A stretch of DNA of 49,140 nt from the NCBI GenBank assembly GCA_033717875.1, contig JADDKJ010000026.1, positions 1 to 49,140 of the forward strand, given 5' to 3'. Numbering within the stretch: position 1 is the stretch's first letter; each line of letters begins with the position of its first letter. Positions 15,452-23,586 of this stretch are shown one piece after another. Source of the DNA: SBBG01 sp033717875. GTDB lineage: Bacteria; Pseudomonadota; Gammaproteobacteria; Ga0077554; Ga007554. The position numbers and the translations under genes are program-made. The notes under the pieces were generated by a model. It searched no databases. It was not told the origin of the DNA and saw only the letters and a list, made by a program, of their open reading frames with translations.

Positions 15452-16480
15452 ATGATGCAGCCGATGGTGACGATGCGCATGGCCATGTGCGCTTTGCTGC
15501 CGATGCTCGCATCTTGCGCCACACCCCAGGTGCAACCGCGCTTGCCACCGCAAATTGCTCCCACGCTGGAGGCGGCGCACGCGGTGATGGCCGATGGGTA
15601 TCGCTTGCCGTTCACTGTCTGGCGGCCGGCGGGAGAGGTGAAGGCGGTCGTGCTGGCGCTGCATGGCATGAACGATTACCGCAACGCGTTCGCGACTGTC
15701 GGCCCGTATCTTGCCGGACGGGGCATTGCCACCTATGCCTATGATCAGCGCGGTTTCGGCCAGACCCGATGGGCCGGGCTTTGGCCGGCCACCGACCGCC
15801 TGGTGGATGACCTGCGCACCATGGCCGCCTTGCTCCATGCCGAACATCCCGGCCAGCCACTTTATTTAATGGGGGAAAGCATGGGCGGGGCGGTGATACT
15901 GGCGTCCCAAGGCCAGTCGATGCCGCCGGGTTACAGCGGCGCGCTGCTGATCGCACCTGCGGTATGGGGCCGCACAACCATGCATCCCGCGCAACGCGCC
16001 CTGTTATGGCTTGCGGCGCATACTGTGCCGGGCTGGCAGGTGTCGGGCAAAGCGCTGGACATCCTCCCTTCGGACAATCAGGAAATGCTCAAGGCGCTGG
16101 GGCGCGATCCCCTGGTCATCAAGAAGACGCGCATCGATGTCCTCTACGGAATAAGCCAATTGATGGACGACGCCCTGGCTGCCGCACCGAGGTTGAATGG
16201 TCCCGCGCTCATCCTCTACGGCGTGCGGGATGAGATCATCCCCCGCGCTCCCGTTTGCCGCCTGCTGTCGCTGCTGCCGCAGGGGCGGGCCCGGCAATGG
16301 CGGGCGGTGGTCTATTCCAATGGCTATCACATGCTTACCCGCGACTTGCAGGCGGATGTGGTATTGGCGGATATCGCCGCATGGCTGGACGACCCGGCAA
16401 GCCCCTTGCCTTCCGGGGAGGAGTTGAATGAGGCAAATTCCGCATCATCAACGATGTGCCGGCAGGGTAGCCGGGAATAA
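15452..16480 (+). CDS. Lipoprotein alpha/beta hydrolase (monoacylglycerol lipase-like)
   Basis: The ~342-residue protein has a lipoprotein signal (CALLPMLASC, lipobox LASC), so it is probably anchored in the outer membrane. The hydrolase domain shows the oxyanion region VVLALHGMNDYRNAF and a nucleophile elbow GESMGG. The acid residue is in ILYGVRDEIIP and the histidine in NGYHML, giving a full Ser-Asp-His triad typical of lysophospholipase/monoglyceride lipase enzymes. Several ATGs (15452, 15455, 15464, 15473) are possible starts; all precede the lipobox. It begins 31 bp after the PhzF-type gene. Confidence 0.82.
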   Translation: MMQPMVTMRMAMCALLPMLASCATPQVQPRLPPQIAPTLEAAHAVMADGYRLPFTVWRPAGEVKAVVLALHGMNDYRNAFATVGPYLAGRGIATYAYDQRGFGQTRWAGLWPATDRLVDDLRTMAALLHAEHPGQPLYLMGESMGGAVILASQGQSMPPGYSGALLIAPAVWGRTTMHPAQRALLWLAAHTVPGWQVSGKALDILPSDNQEMLKALGRDPLVIKKTRIDVLYGISQLMDDALAAAPRLNGPALILYGVRDEIIPRAPVCRLLSLLPQGRARQWRAVVYSNGYHMLTRDLQADVVLADIAAWLDDPASPLPSGEELNEANSASSTMCRQGSRE

Positions 16481-16547
16481 GAGACATTAGCGGGATTTCC
16501 CGCTGGCTTCGAGGCCGCTCTCATAGTATATTTAACGCCTCAACACC

Positions 16548-16719
16548 ACCTCCCGAGGAAGAGATCCCGCCAGGCTCACGCCAGCGCGGGACGCCGAAGG
16601 CGCAACCCGCCCGGAATCGCTCAGGCAAAAGGACCGCGGGAGAAGGTTGACTCTGGAGAGAGATTTGCCTGGCAAATCCGCCGAAGGGGCTCAAGCTCTC
16701 AGGCACACGGGACAGAGGG
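16548..16719 (+). promoter_or_regulatory. Tandem glycine riboswitch
   Basis: Two glycine aptamers lie head to tail. The first has GCCGAAGGCGCAACC (16583-16597), CTCAGGCAAAAGGACCG (16620-16636) and a closing GGGAG stem. The second has ACTCTGGAGAGAGA (16650-16663), GCCGAAGGGGCTCAAGC (16680-16696) and CTCTCAGGCACACGGGACAG (16697-16716). These are the conserved glycine riboswitch boxes. The genes downstream are lipA and the glycine cleavage genes. A canonical terminator follows directly, so control is most likely by transcription attenuation, with glycine favouring read-through. The promoter should lie in 16481-16547; TATATTTAAC near 16528 is a possible -10 region. Confidence 0.93.
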
Positions 16720-16760
16720 GCGGTAGATAAGCCACGAGCTTATCTACCGCTTTTTTTTTT
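16720..16760 (+). terminator. Riboswitch-controlled intrinsic terminator
   Basis: Perfect 13-bp arms GCGGTAGATAAGC (16720-16732) and GCTTATCTACCGC (16738-16750) with loop CACGA are followed by ten T (16751-16760). It starts directly at the 3' end of the second aptamer, so it is the likely expression platform. Confidence 0.93.
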
Positions 16761-16761
16761 G

Positions 16762-16910
16762 AAGCTCTGAATAATTCCATCCTGGAATTTTCAGAGCACG
16801 ACAAGCAAAAATGTGATTTTTGCTTGTCGTCATTTTTCAATCGCTTGGAGTGATTGAAAAATGACGACACATCCGTGTGCCGTGGAACCTCTGATTAATC
16901 AGAGGTTCCT
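16762..16910. repeat. Modular hairpin repeat family A, copy left of lipA
   Basis: Five hairpins follow each other. They are GCTCTGA...TCAGAGC (16764-16797), ACGACAAGCAAAAAT with its complement (16798-16830), CATTTTTCAATC/GATTGAAAAATG (~16831-16865), CACA/TGTG (~16868-16879), and a 26-base palindrome starting GGAACCTCTGATTAATCAGA (16884-16909). The whole block is repeated in inverted orientation at 17836-17985. It lies between the riboswitch terminator and the lipA start. Confidence 0.9.
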
Positions 16911-16935
16911 TTATATTGTGACGACCTGAGCCGCC

Positions 16936-17835
16936 ATGCCCCAAACCATCATCCCCGTCTTCGACCACTCGGCGCAGCCCAGCGCCGGGCGCATGCCACA
17001 CTGGATACGCCAGCACCTGGGCGATCACGCCCATTACGCCGGTACGGCGCAGGCGGTGCGCGAGCATGCCTTGCATACCGTGTGCGAAGAGGCGCGTTGC
17101 CCCAATCGTGGCGAGTGCTGGAGCCGGGGCACGGCTACCTTCATGCTGCTCGGCGACACCTGCACCCGCGCCTGCGGTTTTTGCGCGGTGAAGACCGGCC
17201 GCCCCGGCGGCTATGATCCCGGCGAGCCGAGCCGGGTGGCAGATGCGGTGATCGGCATGGGGCTGGATTACGTGGTGCTGACTTCCGTGAACCGCGACGA
17301 TCTGGCCGATGGCGGCGCGCAAGTATTCGCCGATACCGTGTGCGAGCTGCGCCGGCGTAAACCGCGCATCGGCGTGGAGCTGCTGACGCCGGATTTTCAA
17401 CAGTGCCAGGAGCAGGCGGTGGAGACTATCCTGGCGGCACTGGATGGCGGTTCGCTGGTCTGGGGGCACAACGTGGAAACGGTGCCGCGTCTTTACAAGA
17501 CCGTGCGCAGGGGCTCGCGCTACGACCGATCGCTGAGCTTGCTGGAACAGGCCGCGCGTGCGCCCGGTGTCGAAACCAAATCGGCGTTGATGCTGGGTCT
17601 GGGCGAAAGCCGCGCCGAGGTACTGGAGGTACTGCGTGATTTGCGTACCGCAGGCGTAAGTCGTGTGTCCCTGGGGCAATACCTGCGTCCCACGCGATAT
17701 CACTTGCCGGTGCGGGAATATATCGCGCCACAGCGTTTTGCCGAGTACGAGGAAGCGGCGCGCGCGCTGGGGTTTACATGGGTGAAGGCGGGACCGCTGG
17801 TGCGCTCTTCTTATCATGCGGAAGAAAACCAGTAA
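16936..17835 (+). CDS. lipA: Lipoyl synthase
   Basis: LipA is a radical SAM enzyme that inserts two sulfurs into protein-bound octanoyl groups to make lipoyl cofactors. The 299-residue protein has the auxiliary cluster motif in CEEARCPNRGEC and the radical SAM motif CTRACGFC. VLTSVNRDDLADGGAQ and the C-terminal RSSYHAE, whose Ser ligates the auxiliary cluster, follow. GcvH, encoded downstream, needs lipoylation. Placing lipA first behind a glycine riboswitch therefore couples cofactor supply to glycine catabolism. The gene is closely enclosed by inverted copies of repeat A, the right copy starting directly after the stop codon. lipB is not in the window. Confidence 0.96.
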   Translation: MPQTIIPVFDHSAQPSAGRMPHWIRQHLGDHAHYAGTAQAVREHALHTVCEEARCPNRGECWSRGTATFMLLGDTCTRACGFCAVKTGRPGGYDPGEPSRVADAVIGMGLDYVVLTSVNRDDLADGGAQVFADTVCELRRRKPRIGVELLTPDFQQCQEQAVETILAALDGGSLVWGHNVETVPRLYKTVRRGSRYDRSLSLLEQAARAPGVETKSALMLGLGESRAEVLEVLRDLRTAGVSRVSLGQYLRPTRYHLPVREYIAPQRFAEYEEAARALGFTWVKAGPLVRSSYHAEENQ

Positions 17836-17985
17836 AGGAACCTCTGATATGTCAGAGGTTCCGCGGCACAAGGACGTGCCGACATTTTTCAATCACGGCA
17901 AGTGATTGAAAAATGGAGAAAAGCAAAAATCACATTTCTTGCTTTTCGTGCTCTGAGAATTCCAGGATGGAATTATTCAGAGCTT
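17836..17985. repeat. Modular hairpin repeat family A, inverted copy right of lipA
   Basis: The reverse complement of this block aligns over its full ~150 bp with 16762-16910, with the five hairpins in the same order. Most differences lie in loops (TTAA to CATA in the last hairpin, GCTTGGAGT to ACTTGCCGT in the third). Others are paired changes (CGACAAG/CTTGTCG to CGAAAAG/CTTTTC). It starts at the base after the lipA stop and ends 23 bp before gcvT. Confidence 0.9.
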
Positions 17986-18008
17986 CCTAAACAGATAGGA
18001 CGAAAAGA

Positions 18009-19091
18009 ATGGGCAAAAGAACACCGCTTTATGATGCGCACCTTGCCTTGGGTGCGAAAATCGTCGATTTCGGCGGCTGGGACATGCCGTTGCATTATGG
18101 TTCGCAGATCGAGGAACACCACATCGTGCGCCGCGCGGCGGGCATGTTCGATGTGTCGCACATGACCGTCGTTGATCTGGAAGGCGCGCGGGTACGCGAG
18201 TTCCTGCGTTATCTGCTGGCCAATAATGTGGACAAGCTGACTGTGCCGGGCAAGGCCCTCTATACCTGCATGCTCAATGAGCATGGCGGCGTGATCGACG
18301 ATCTGATCGTCTATTTCATGAGCGAACAGTGGTTTCGCCTGGTGGTGAACGCCGCGACGCGCGACAAGGATCTGGCGTGGATCACGCGGCACGCGGACGC
18401 ATTTGGCGTGACGGTGAAAGAGCGCGACGATCTGGCGATGATCGCCGTGCAAGGACCGGCCGCGCGCGATGCCGTGCACGGTTTGCTGGGCGACACCGCG
18501 CCACAGGCCGCCGCGCTGGGGCCGTTTCATGCCGTGATAGCGGGTGAATTGTTCGTTGCCCGCACCGGCTATACCGGCGAAGAGGGTTACGAGATCATAC
18601 TGCCCGCCATGCAGGCCGCCGGGCTCTGGCAGCGCTTGCAAGCAGCCGGTGTTAAACCCATCGGCCTGGGCGCGCGCGATACGCTGCGCCTGGAGGCGGG
18701 GATGAATCTGTACGGCGCGGATATGGACGAGAACACCACGCCGCTGGAATCGGGCCTGGGCTGGACGGTGGCCTGGGAGCCCGCCGCGCGCGACTTCATC
18801 GGCCGCGCCGCGCTTGAAACGCAACGCGCGCGGGGCATCACGCTCATGCAGGTCGGACTGGTGCTCAACGACAAGGGTGTGCTGCGCAATCATCAGCAGG
18901 TTTTCATCGGCGGCGAGGCGGCGGGTGAAATCACCAGCGGCAGCTTCTCTCCCACGCTGGCTACGGCCATCGCCTTGGCCCGCGTGTCACGCGAGGCGGA
19001 AAACGCATGCGAGGTGGAGATACGTGGCAAGCGCGTTTCCGCCAGAATCGTCAAACCGCCGTTCGTCCGCCACGGCAAATCGTGCATTTAG
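18009..19091 (+). CDS. gcvT: Glycine cleavage system T protein (aminomethyltransferase)
   Basis: GcvT moves the methylene group from the aminomethyl-lipoyl arm of GcvH to tetrahydrofolate and releases ammonia. The 360-residue protein is normal in length. It shows LYDAHLALGAKIVDFGGWDMPLHY at the start, then GMFDVSHM, NEHGGVIDDLIVY (folate-site acidic residues), ARTGYTGEEGYEI and LGARDTLRLEAGMNLYG. It starts at ATG 18009 behind AGGA, just after the right-hand repeat. gcvH follows after 23 bp. Confidence 0.97.
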   Translation: MGKRTPLYDAHLALGAKIVDFGGWDMPLHYGSQIEEHHIVRRAAGMFDVSHMTVVDLEGARVREFLRYLLANNVDKLTVPGKALYTCMLNEHGGVIDDLIVYFMSEQWFRLVVNAATRDKDLAWITRHADAFGVTVKERDDLAMIAVQGPAARDAVHGLLGDTAPQAAALGPFHAVIAGELFVARTGYTGEEGYEIILPAMQAAGLWQRLQAAGVKPIGLGARDTLRLEAGMNLYGADMDENTTPLESGLGWTVAWEPAARDFIGRAALETQRARGITLMQVGLVLNDKGVLRNHQQVFIGGEAAGEITSGSFSPTLATAIALARVSREAENACEVEIRGKRVSARIVKPPFVRHGKSCI

Positions 19092-19114
19092 ACCATGAAG
19101 ATGAGGATAGCAAA

Positions 19115-19510
19115 ATGAGCAAAGTCCCCGCCAATCTGAAATACATCAAAAGCCACGAATGGGTGGAGCCGCTGGCCGACGGCACCGTGAAGGTCGGCAT
19201 CACCGATCACGCGCAGGATCTGCTGGGCGACATGGTCTATGTCGATCTGCCGCAGCCAGGCCGTGCGCTCAAGGCCGGGCAGGAATGCGCCGTGGTCGAG
19301 TCGGTGAAGGCCGCTTCCGATGTCTATAGCCCGATCTCCGGCGAAGTCGTCGCCATCAACGAGGCGCTTGCCGCGAACCCCGAACTGGTCAACAAGGACC
19401 CGTATGGCGAAGGCTGGATCATGCGATTGAAACCCGCCAACCCCACGGAGCTGGACAACCTGCTGGACGCGGATGGCTACGCCGCACTGATCGCCGCCGA
19501 GGCGCACTGA
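19115..19510 (+). CDS. gcvH: Glycine cleavage system H protein
   Basis: GcvH is the lipoyl carrier that shuttles between the P, T and L proteins. The 131-residue protein has the lipoyl domain with the modified Lys expected in VESVKAASDVYSP. The start is MSKVPANLKYIKSHEWVE and the conserved end region is ANPELVNKDPYGEGWIMRLKP. ATG 19115 is chosen since it matches the family N-terminus; a longer in-frame start would overlap gcvT. It is the substrate protein for LipA, encoded upstream. Confidence 0.97.
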   Translation: MSKVPANLKYIKSHEWVEPLADGTVKVGITDHAQDLLGDMVYVDLPQPGRALKAGQECAVVESVKAASDVYSPISGEVVAINEALAANPELVNKDPYGEGWIMRLKPANPTELDNLLDADGYAALIAAEAH

Positions 19511-19529
19511 TTTTTGAACCGAGATAATC

Positions 19530-20894
19530 ATGCCTTTCATTCCTCACACTGAAGACGATATTCATCAGATGCTCGCCGCCATCGGCGTATCCAGCATCGA
19601 AGACCTGTTCGACGAGATTCCCCCGGAACTGCGGGCCGAGGGAGCGCTGGAGAACATCCCCGACGGGATGGGCGAAATGGATACCGCGCGTTTGATGACC
19701 GGGCGCGCGGAACAGGATGGCCGCCCGTTATGCTTCGCCGGCGCGGGTGCCTATGACCATCACATTCCCGCCGCGGTGTGGGAGATCGCCACGCGCGGCG
19801 AGTTTTACAGCTCCTATACGCCGTACCAGGCCGAGGCCAGCCAGGGCACGCTGCAATTGCTTTACGAATACCAGACCATGATGGCCAGCCTCACCGGTAT
19901 GGATGTTTCCAACGCCTCGCTGTATGACGGCGCCTCCGCGCTGGCCGAGGCGGTGCTGATGGCGGTGCGCGCCAATCGCAAATCGCAGTCCAAGCGTGTG
20001 CTGTTGCCATCCACCGTGCATCCCGTTTATCGCAAGGTGGTGCGCGCCATCGTCACAATGCAGAACATCGAGCTGGTCGAGCTGGCTTATTGCGCCGAAT
20101 GCGGCCATACCGTGCCCGAGGCGCTGGAGAAATACAGCGGCCAGGACATCGCCGCGCTGGTGATTCCGCAGCCCAATTTCTTTGGCGTGCTGGAAGAAGT
20201 GGATGCCCTCACCGATTGGGCGCACCGCAATGGCGCGCTGGCGATCGGCCTGGTCAATCCCGTTTCGCTGGCACTGCTGGCACCGCCCGGCACATGGGGC
20301 GAAAAGGGCGCGGACATCGTCTGCGGTGAGGGCCAGCCGCTGGGCGCGCCGTTGTCTTCGGGCGGGCCGTATTTCGGCTTCCTGTGCTGCAAGCAGGAGC
20401 ATGTGCGCCAGATGCCGGGACGCATCGCCGGGCGTACCGTCGATCTCGACGGCAAACCGGGCTTCACCCTCACGCTCCAGGCGCGCGAGCAACACATCCG
20501 CCGCTCCAAGGCGACTTCCAATATCTGCACCAACCAGGGGCTGGTCGTCACCGCCGCCACCATCCACATGAGTCTGCTCGGCCCCGATGGCCTGGAGCGC
20601 GTGGCCGGCGCATGCCATGCCAACACTTTGTCCCTCGTGGAGAGCCTCACCGCTATCCCCGGTGTGACCAAATTGTTCGACCGCCCGCTGTTCCACGAAG
20701 CGGTATTGCAACTGCCTCGCCCGGCGGGCGAAGTGCTGTGCGAACTCGCCGCGCAAGGGGTGTTGGGAGGATATGACCTGAGCGAGGATTATCCCGAACT
20801 CGGCCACGCGTTGCTGGTCTGCGCCACCGAAACGCGCGCGGCGGACGATATTGAAATCTACGCCCATCATTTGCGGCGTATACTAAATCCATAG
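19530..20894 (+). CDS. gcvPA: Glycine dehydrogenase (decarboxylating) subunit 1
   Basis: This is the N-terminal half of the P protein in organisms with a split enzyme. With subunit 2 it decarboxylates glycine using PLP. The 454-residue protein starts MPFIPHTEDDIHQMLAAIGV. It contains FCGAGAYDHHIPA-like (here FAGAGAYDHHIPAAV), TPYQAEASQGTLQLLYEYQTM and GGPYFGFLCCKQEHVRQMPGR. It ends with ATSNICTNQGLVVTAATIHMSLLG. It lies 19 bp after gcvH. Its partner gcvPB is not adjacent: a palindromic repeat and tpx intervene. Confidence 0.96.
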   Translation: MPFIPHTEDDIHQMLAAIGVSSIEDLFDEIPPELRAEGALENIPDGMGEMDTARLMTGRAEQDGRPLCFAGAGAYDHHIPAAVWEIATRGEFYSSYTPYQAEASQGTLQLLYEYQTMMASLTGMDVSNASLYDGASALAEAVLMAVRANRKSQSKRVLLPSTVHPVYRKVVRAIVTMQNIELVELAYCAECGHTVPEALEKYSGQDIAALVIPQPNFFGVLEEVDALTDWAHRNGALAIGLVNPVSLALLAPPGTWGEKGADIVCGEGQPLGAPLSSGGPYFGFLCCKQEHVRQMPGRIAGRTVDLDGKPGFTLTLQAREQHIRRSKATSNICTNQGLVVTAATIHMSLLGPDGLERVAGACHANTLSLVESLTAIPGVTKLFDRPLFHEAVLQLPRPAGEVLCELAAQGVLGGYDLSEDYPELGHALLVCATETRAADDIEIYAHHLRRILNP

Positions 20895-20904
20895 CAGTTC
20901 GATC

Positions 20905-21086
20905 ATCCTAAAAACCTCAGTTGGAGTCGTAGCGAGAATGACTAAGGCGCTGAAGATGGGCGAGAAAATCGTGAAATATTCCGCAGCCGTAGCCATGTGC
21001 TACGGCGAGGATAGATTTCACGATTTTCTCGCGCAGATTCGGTGCATTAGGCATTCGCAGTAGACTCCAACTGAGGTTTTTAGGAT
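20905..21086. repeat. Palindromic repeat family B, long copy with nested hairpin
   Basis: Perfect 24-bp terminal inverted repeats (20905-20928 and 21063-21086, starting ATCCTAAAAACCTCAGTTGG) enclose the same blocks as the copy at 13275. Inside is an ~80-bp insertion that is itself a palindrome: GAGAAAATCGTGAAAT/ATTTCACGATTTTCTC around a third hairpin GCCGTAGC-CATGT-GCTACGGC. Three nested stems result. It fills the gap between gcvPA and tpx and would form a strong structure in the transcript. Confidence 0.88.
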
Positions 21087-21114
21087 CATTCATTCACCGC
21101 AAGGAGACCGGACC

Positions 21115-21621
21115 ATGGCAACGATCACACTCAAGGGCAACCCCATCAACACCAACGGCGATCTTCCCGCCTTGGCCAGCAAGACCCCGTATTTCAGACT
21201 GGTGACCGAAGATCTGGAAGACAAGACGCTGGATGATTTCAAGGGCAAGAAAAAGCTGCTCAACATCGTACCCAGTCTCGACACCTCGGTGTGCGCGACA
21301 TCGACAAAGAAATTCAACGAGTTCGCCAAAAGCCGCAGCGACGTGGTCATGCTGGTCATCTCCGCCGATCTGCCATTCGCCATGAAGCGTTTTTGCGGCA
21401 ATGAAGGATTGAGCAACGTCATACCCCTGTCGATGATGCGTGGCCGCAATTTCGCCAAGGAGTACGGCGTGCTGATCCAGGATGGCCCGCTCGCCGGCCT
21501 TACCGCCCGCGCCGTGGTGGTGCTCGACGAGAACGACAAGGTACTCTATACCGAGCTGGTGCCGGAGATCGCGCAGGAACCGGATTATGACAAGGCCATG
21601 GCGGCGTTGAAGCAAGAATGA
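21115..21621 (+). CDS. tpx: Thiol peroxidase Tpx
   Basis: Tpx is an atypical two-Cys peroxiredoxin that reduces lipid and hydrogen peroxides with thioredoxin. The 168-residue protein has the peroxidatic Cys in PSLDTSVCATSTKKFN (around residue 62) and the resolving Cys in RFCGNEGLSNV (around residue 96). It ends with TARAVVVLDENDKVLYTELVPEI. The ribosome-binding site AAGGAGA is strong. It is transcribed in line with the gcv genes, between gcvPA and gcvPB, which is not a usual place for it. Confidence 0.96.
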   Translation: MATITLKGNPINTNGDLPALASKTPYFRLVTEDLEDKTLDDFKGKKKLLNIVPSLDTSVCATSTKKFNEFAKSRSDVVMLVISADLPFAMKRFCGNEGLSNVIPLSMMRGRNFAKEYGVLIQDGPLAGLTARAVVVLDENDKVLYTELVPEIAQEPDYDKAMAALKQE

Positions 21622-21669
21622 CATCCAGATAGCCGTGCGCAACTGTGAAGACTATTGATATATACCGTT

Positions 21670-21690
21670 GGTGCGCGCGGCGCACCCTAC
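21670..21690. repeat. GGTGCGC hairpin, dispersed GTAGGGTGCG family
   Basis: GGTGCGC/GCGCACC pair around GCG, followed by CTAC, just upstream of gcvPB. The same core occurs at 28224, 31386, 31467 and 32982. Confidence 0.5.
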
Positions 21691-21703
21691 TCAAGAGATG
21701 ATT

Positions 21704-23158
21704 ATGCTGATCTTCGAACACTCCCATCCCGGCCGCCGCAATCCTTCGCAAGCGCCCGCTGACAAAGCGGCGATCAACGACATCCCGGAAAAATTCCGGC
21801 GTAAGCAACGCCCGCTGCTGCCCGAAGTCTCCGAGCTTCAAGCCGTGCGCCACTATACGCGGCTGTCGCAGAAGAACTTCTCCATCGACACGCATTTTTA
21901 TCCGCTGGGTTCGTGCACCATGAAATACAACCCGCGCGCCTGCAACCGCCTGGCGATGCTGCCGGGGTTTCTGGCGCGCCATCCCCATGCGCCCGCCGAG
22001 TTGAGCCAGGGCTTTCTCGCCTGCATGCACGAGTTGCAGGAAATGCTCAAGGAAGTGACCGGCATGAAGGGTGTGTCGCTCACGCCGATGGCGGGCGCGC
22101 AGGGCGAGTTCGCCGGCATGGCGATGATCCGCGCCTATCACGAGGCGCGCGGCGACAGCCAGCGCACGGAAATCCTGGTGCCTGACGCGGCGCATGGCAC
22201 CAACCCGGCCACGGCGGTGATGTGCGGCTATACCGTGCGCGAGATCCCCACCGATGCGCAGGGTGATGTCGACATCGCGGCATTGAAGAACGCCGTGGGG
22301 CCTCAAACCGCGGGCATCATGCTCACCAATCCTTCCACGCTCGGCGTGTTCGAACGCCGCATTGTGGAGATCGCCCGCATCGTGCACGAGGCCGGCGGCC
22401 TGCTCTATTACGATGGCGCCAATCTCAACGCCATCCTCGGCAAGGTCAAACCCGGCGACATGGGTTTCGATGTCATTCACATGAACCTGCACAAGACCTT
22501 CTCCACGCCGCACGGCGGCGGCGGGCCGGGCGCGGGGCCGGTGGGCGTGAGCGAGCGGCTGTTGCCGTTCATGCCCATTCCTGTCGTGGACCTCGACGGC
22601 AAGACCTATCGTCTGCTCACCGAAAAAGACCGTCCGCAGACCATCGGCCGTCTGTCGGCTTTCATGGGCAATGCGGGCGTGCTGCTGCGCGCCTATGTCT
22701 ATGCGCGACTACTGGGACGCGAGGGCATGCATCGCGTCGCCGAATTCGCCACGCTCAACGCCAACTATCTGATGGCGCGCCTGGCGCAGAGCGGTTTCGA
22801 TCTCGCCTTCCCGCGCCGCGCCACGCACGAGTTCATCGTCACCCTCAAGCGCCAGGCCAAGGAGCTGAATGTCAGCGCGATGGACGTCGCCAAGCGCCTG
22901 CTCGATCTGGGCTATCACGCACCGACCACCTACTTCCCGCTGCTGGTGCCCGAGTGCCTGCTGATCGAGCCGAGCGAGACCGAAGCCAAGGAAGAGCTGG
23001 ACCGCTTCATCGCCGCCATGCGGCAAATCCTCGACGAGGCGCAAACCGCGCCGCAACAGCTCAAGGCCGCACCACACACCCTGCCGGTGCGAAGACTGGA
23101 CGACGTGAAAGCCGCCCGCGAACTTGATCTGACCTGGAAGCCTGCCGCCGTTGCATAA
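21704..23158 (+). CDS. gcvPB: Glycine dehydrogenase (decarboxylating) subunit 2
   Basis: This is the PLP-binding half of the split P protein. The ~484-residue protein has the PLP lysine in NLHKTFSTPHGGGGPG. It also shows FYPLGSCTMKYNPR, TPMAGAQGEFAGM, PDAAHGTNPATA and a C-terminal PLLVPECLLIEPSETE. I chose ATG 21704 (MLIFEHSHPG), which matches the family start; an ATG two codons earlier is also possible. dgkA starts 3 bp after its stop. Confidence 0.96.
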   Translation: MLIFEHSHPGRRNPSQAPADKAAINDIPEKFRRKQRPLLPEVSELQAVRHYTRLSQKNFSIDTHFYPLGSCTMKYNPRACNRLAMLPGFLARHPHAPAELSQGFLACMHELQEMLKEVTGMKGVSLTPMAGAQGEFAGMAMIRAYHEARGDSQRTEILVPDAAHGTNPATAVMCGYTVREIPTDAQGDVDIAALKNAVGPQTAGIMLTNPSTLGVFERRIVEIARIVHEAGGLLYYDGANLNAILGKVKPGDMGFDVIHMNLHKTFSTPHGGGGPGAGPVGVSERLLPFMPIPVVDLDGKTYRLLTEKDRPQTIGRLSAFMGNAGVLLRAYVYARLLGREGMHRVAEFATLNANYLMARLAQSGFDLAFPRRATHEFIVTLKRQAKELNVSAMDVAKRLLDLGYHAPTTYFPLLVPECLLIEPSETEAKEELDRFIAAMRQILDEAQTAPQQLKAAPHTLPVRRLDDVKAARELDLTWKPAAVA

Positions 23159-23161
23159 CCC

Positions 23162-23524
23162 ATGGCGAGCCACGACAAAGCCCTGAGCCACATCGTCCGC
23201 GCCGCGGGATATTCGCTCAAGGGTCTCAAGGCGGCGCTCGCCCATGAGACAGCCTTCCGCATCGAAATCGCACTGTTCCTGGTTCTTGCCCCGCTCGCGT
23301 TATGGCTGGGCAACAATGGTGTGGAGCGGGCGCTGCTGCTGGGATGCCTGCTGCTGGTGCTGCTCGCTGAATTGTTCAACTCCGCCATCGAAGCGGTGGT
23401 GGATCGCAGCGGCACGGAATTCAACGAGCTCGCCGGACGAGCCAAGGATCTGGCTTCGGCAGCGGTGATGGTTTCTCACATCACGGTGGTTGTGGTGTGG
23501 GGGTTGGTGTTGCTGGGGCATTGA
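23162..23524 (+). CDS. dgkA: Diacylglycerol kinase
   Basis: DgkA phosphorylates diacylglycerol in the inner membrane, recycling lipid from periplasmic glucan synthesis. The 120-residue protein has an amphipathic start (RAAGYSLKGLKAALAHETAFRIE). Three membrane segments (IALFLVLAPLALWL, LLLGCLLLVLLAELF, SHITVVVVWGLVLLG) follow, and the catalytic acidic signature is AELFNSAIEAVVDR. It almost abuts gcvPB, and pilS follows after 62 bp. Confidence 0.93.
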   Translation: MASHDKALSHIVRAAGYSLKGLKAALAHETAFRIEIALFLVLAPLALWLGNNGVERALLLGCLLLVLLAELFNSAIEAVVDRSGTEFNELAGRAKDLASAAVMVSHITVVVVWGLVLLGH

Positions 23525-23586
23525 CAGGTTAAAGCGCCCGCCCTTCCGGCCGATATAACTCCGGTAACCACGGATCTCTACACGGA

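Noticed and set aside
17902..18165. 87-residue frame between lipA and gcvT
   Set aside because: It covers the right-hand hairpin repeat and the first part of gcvT in another frame.
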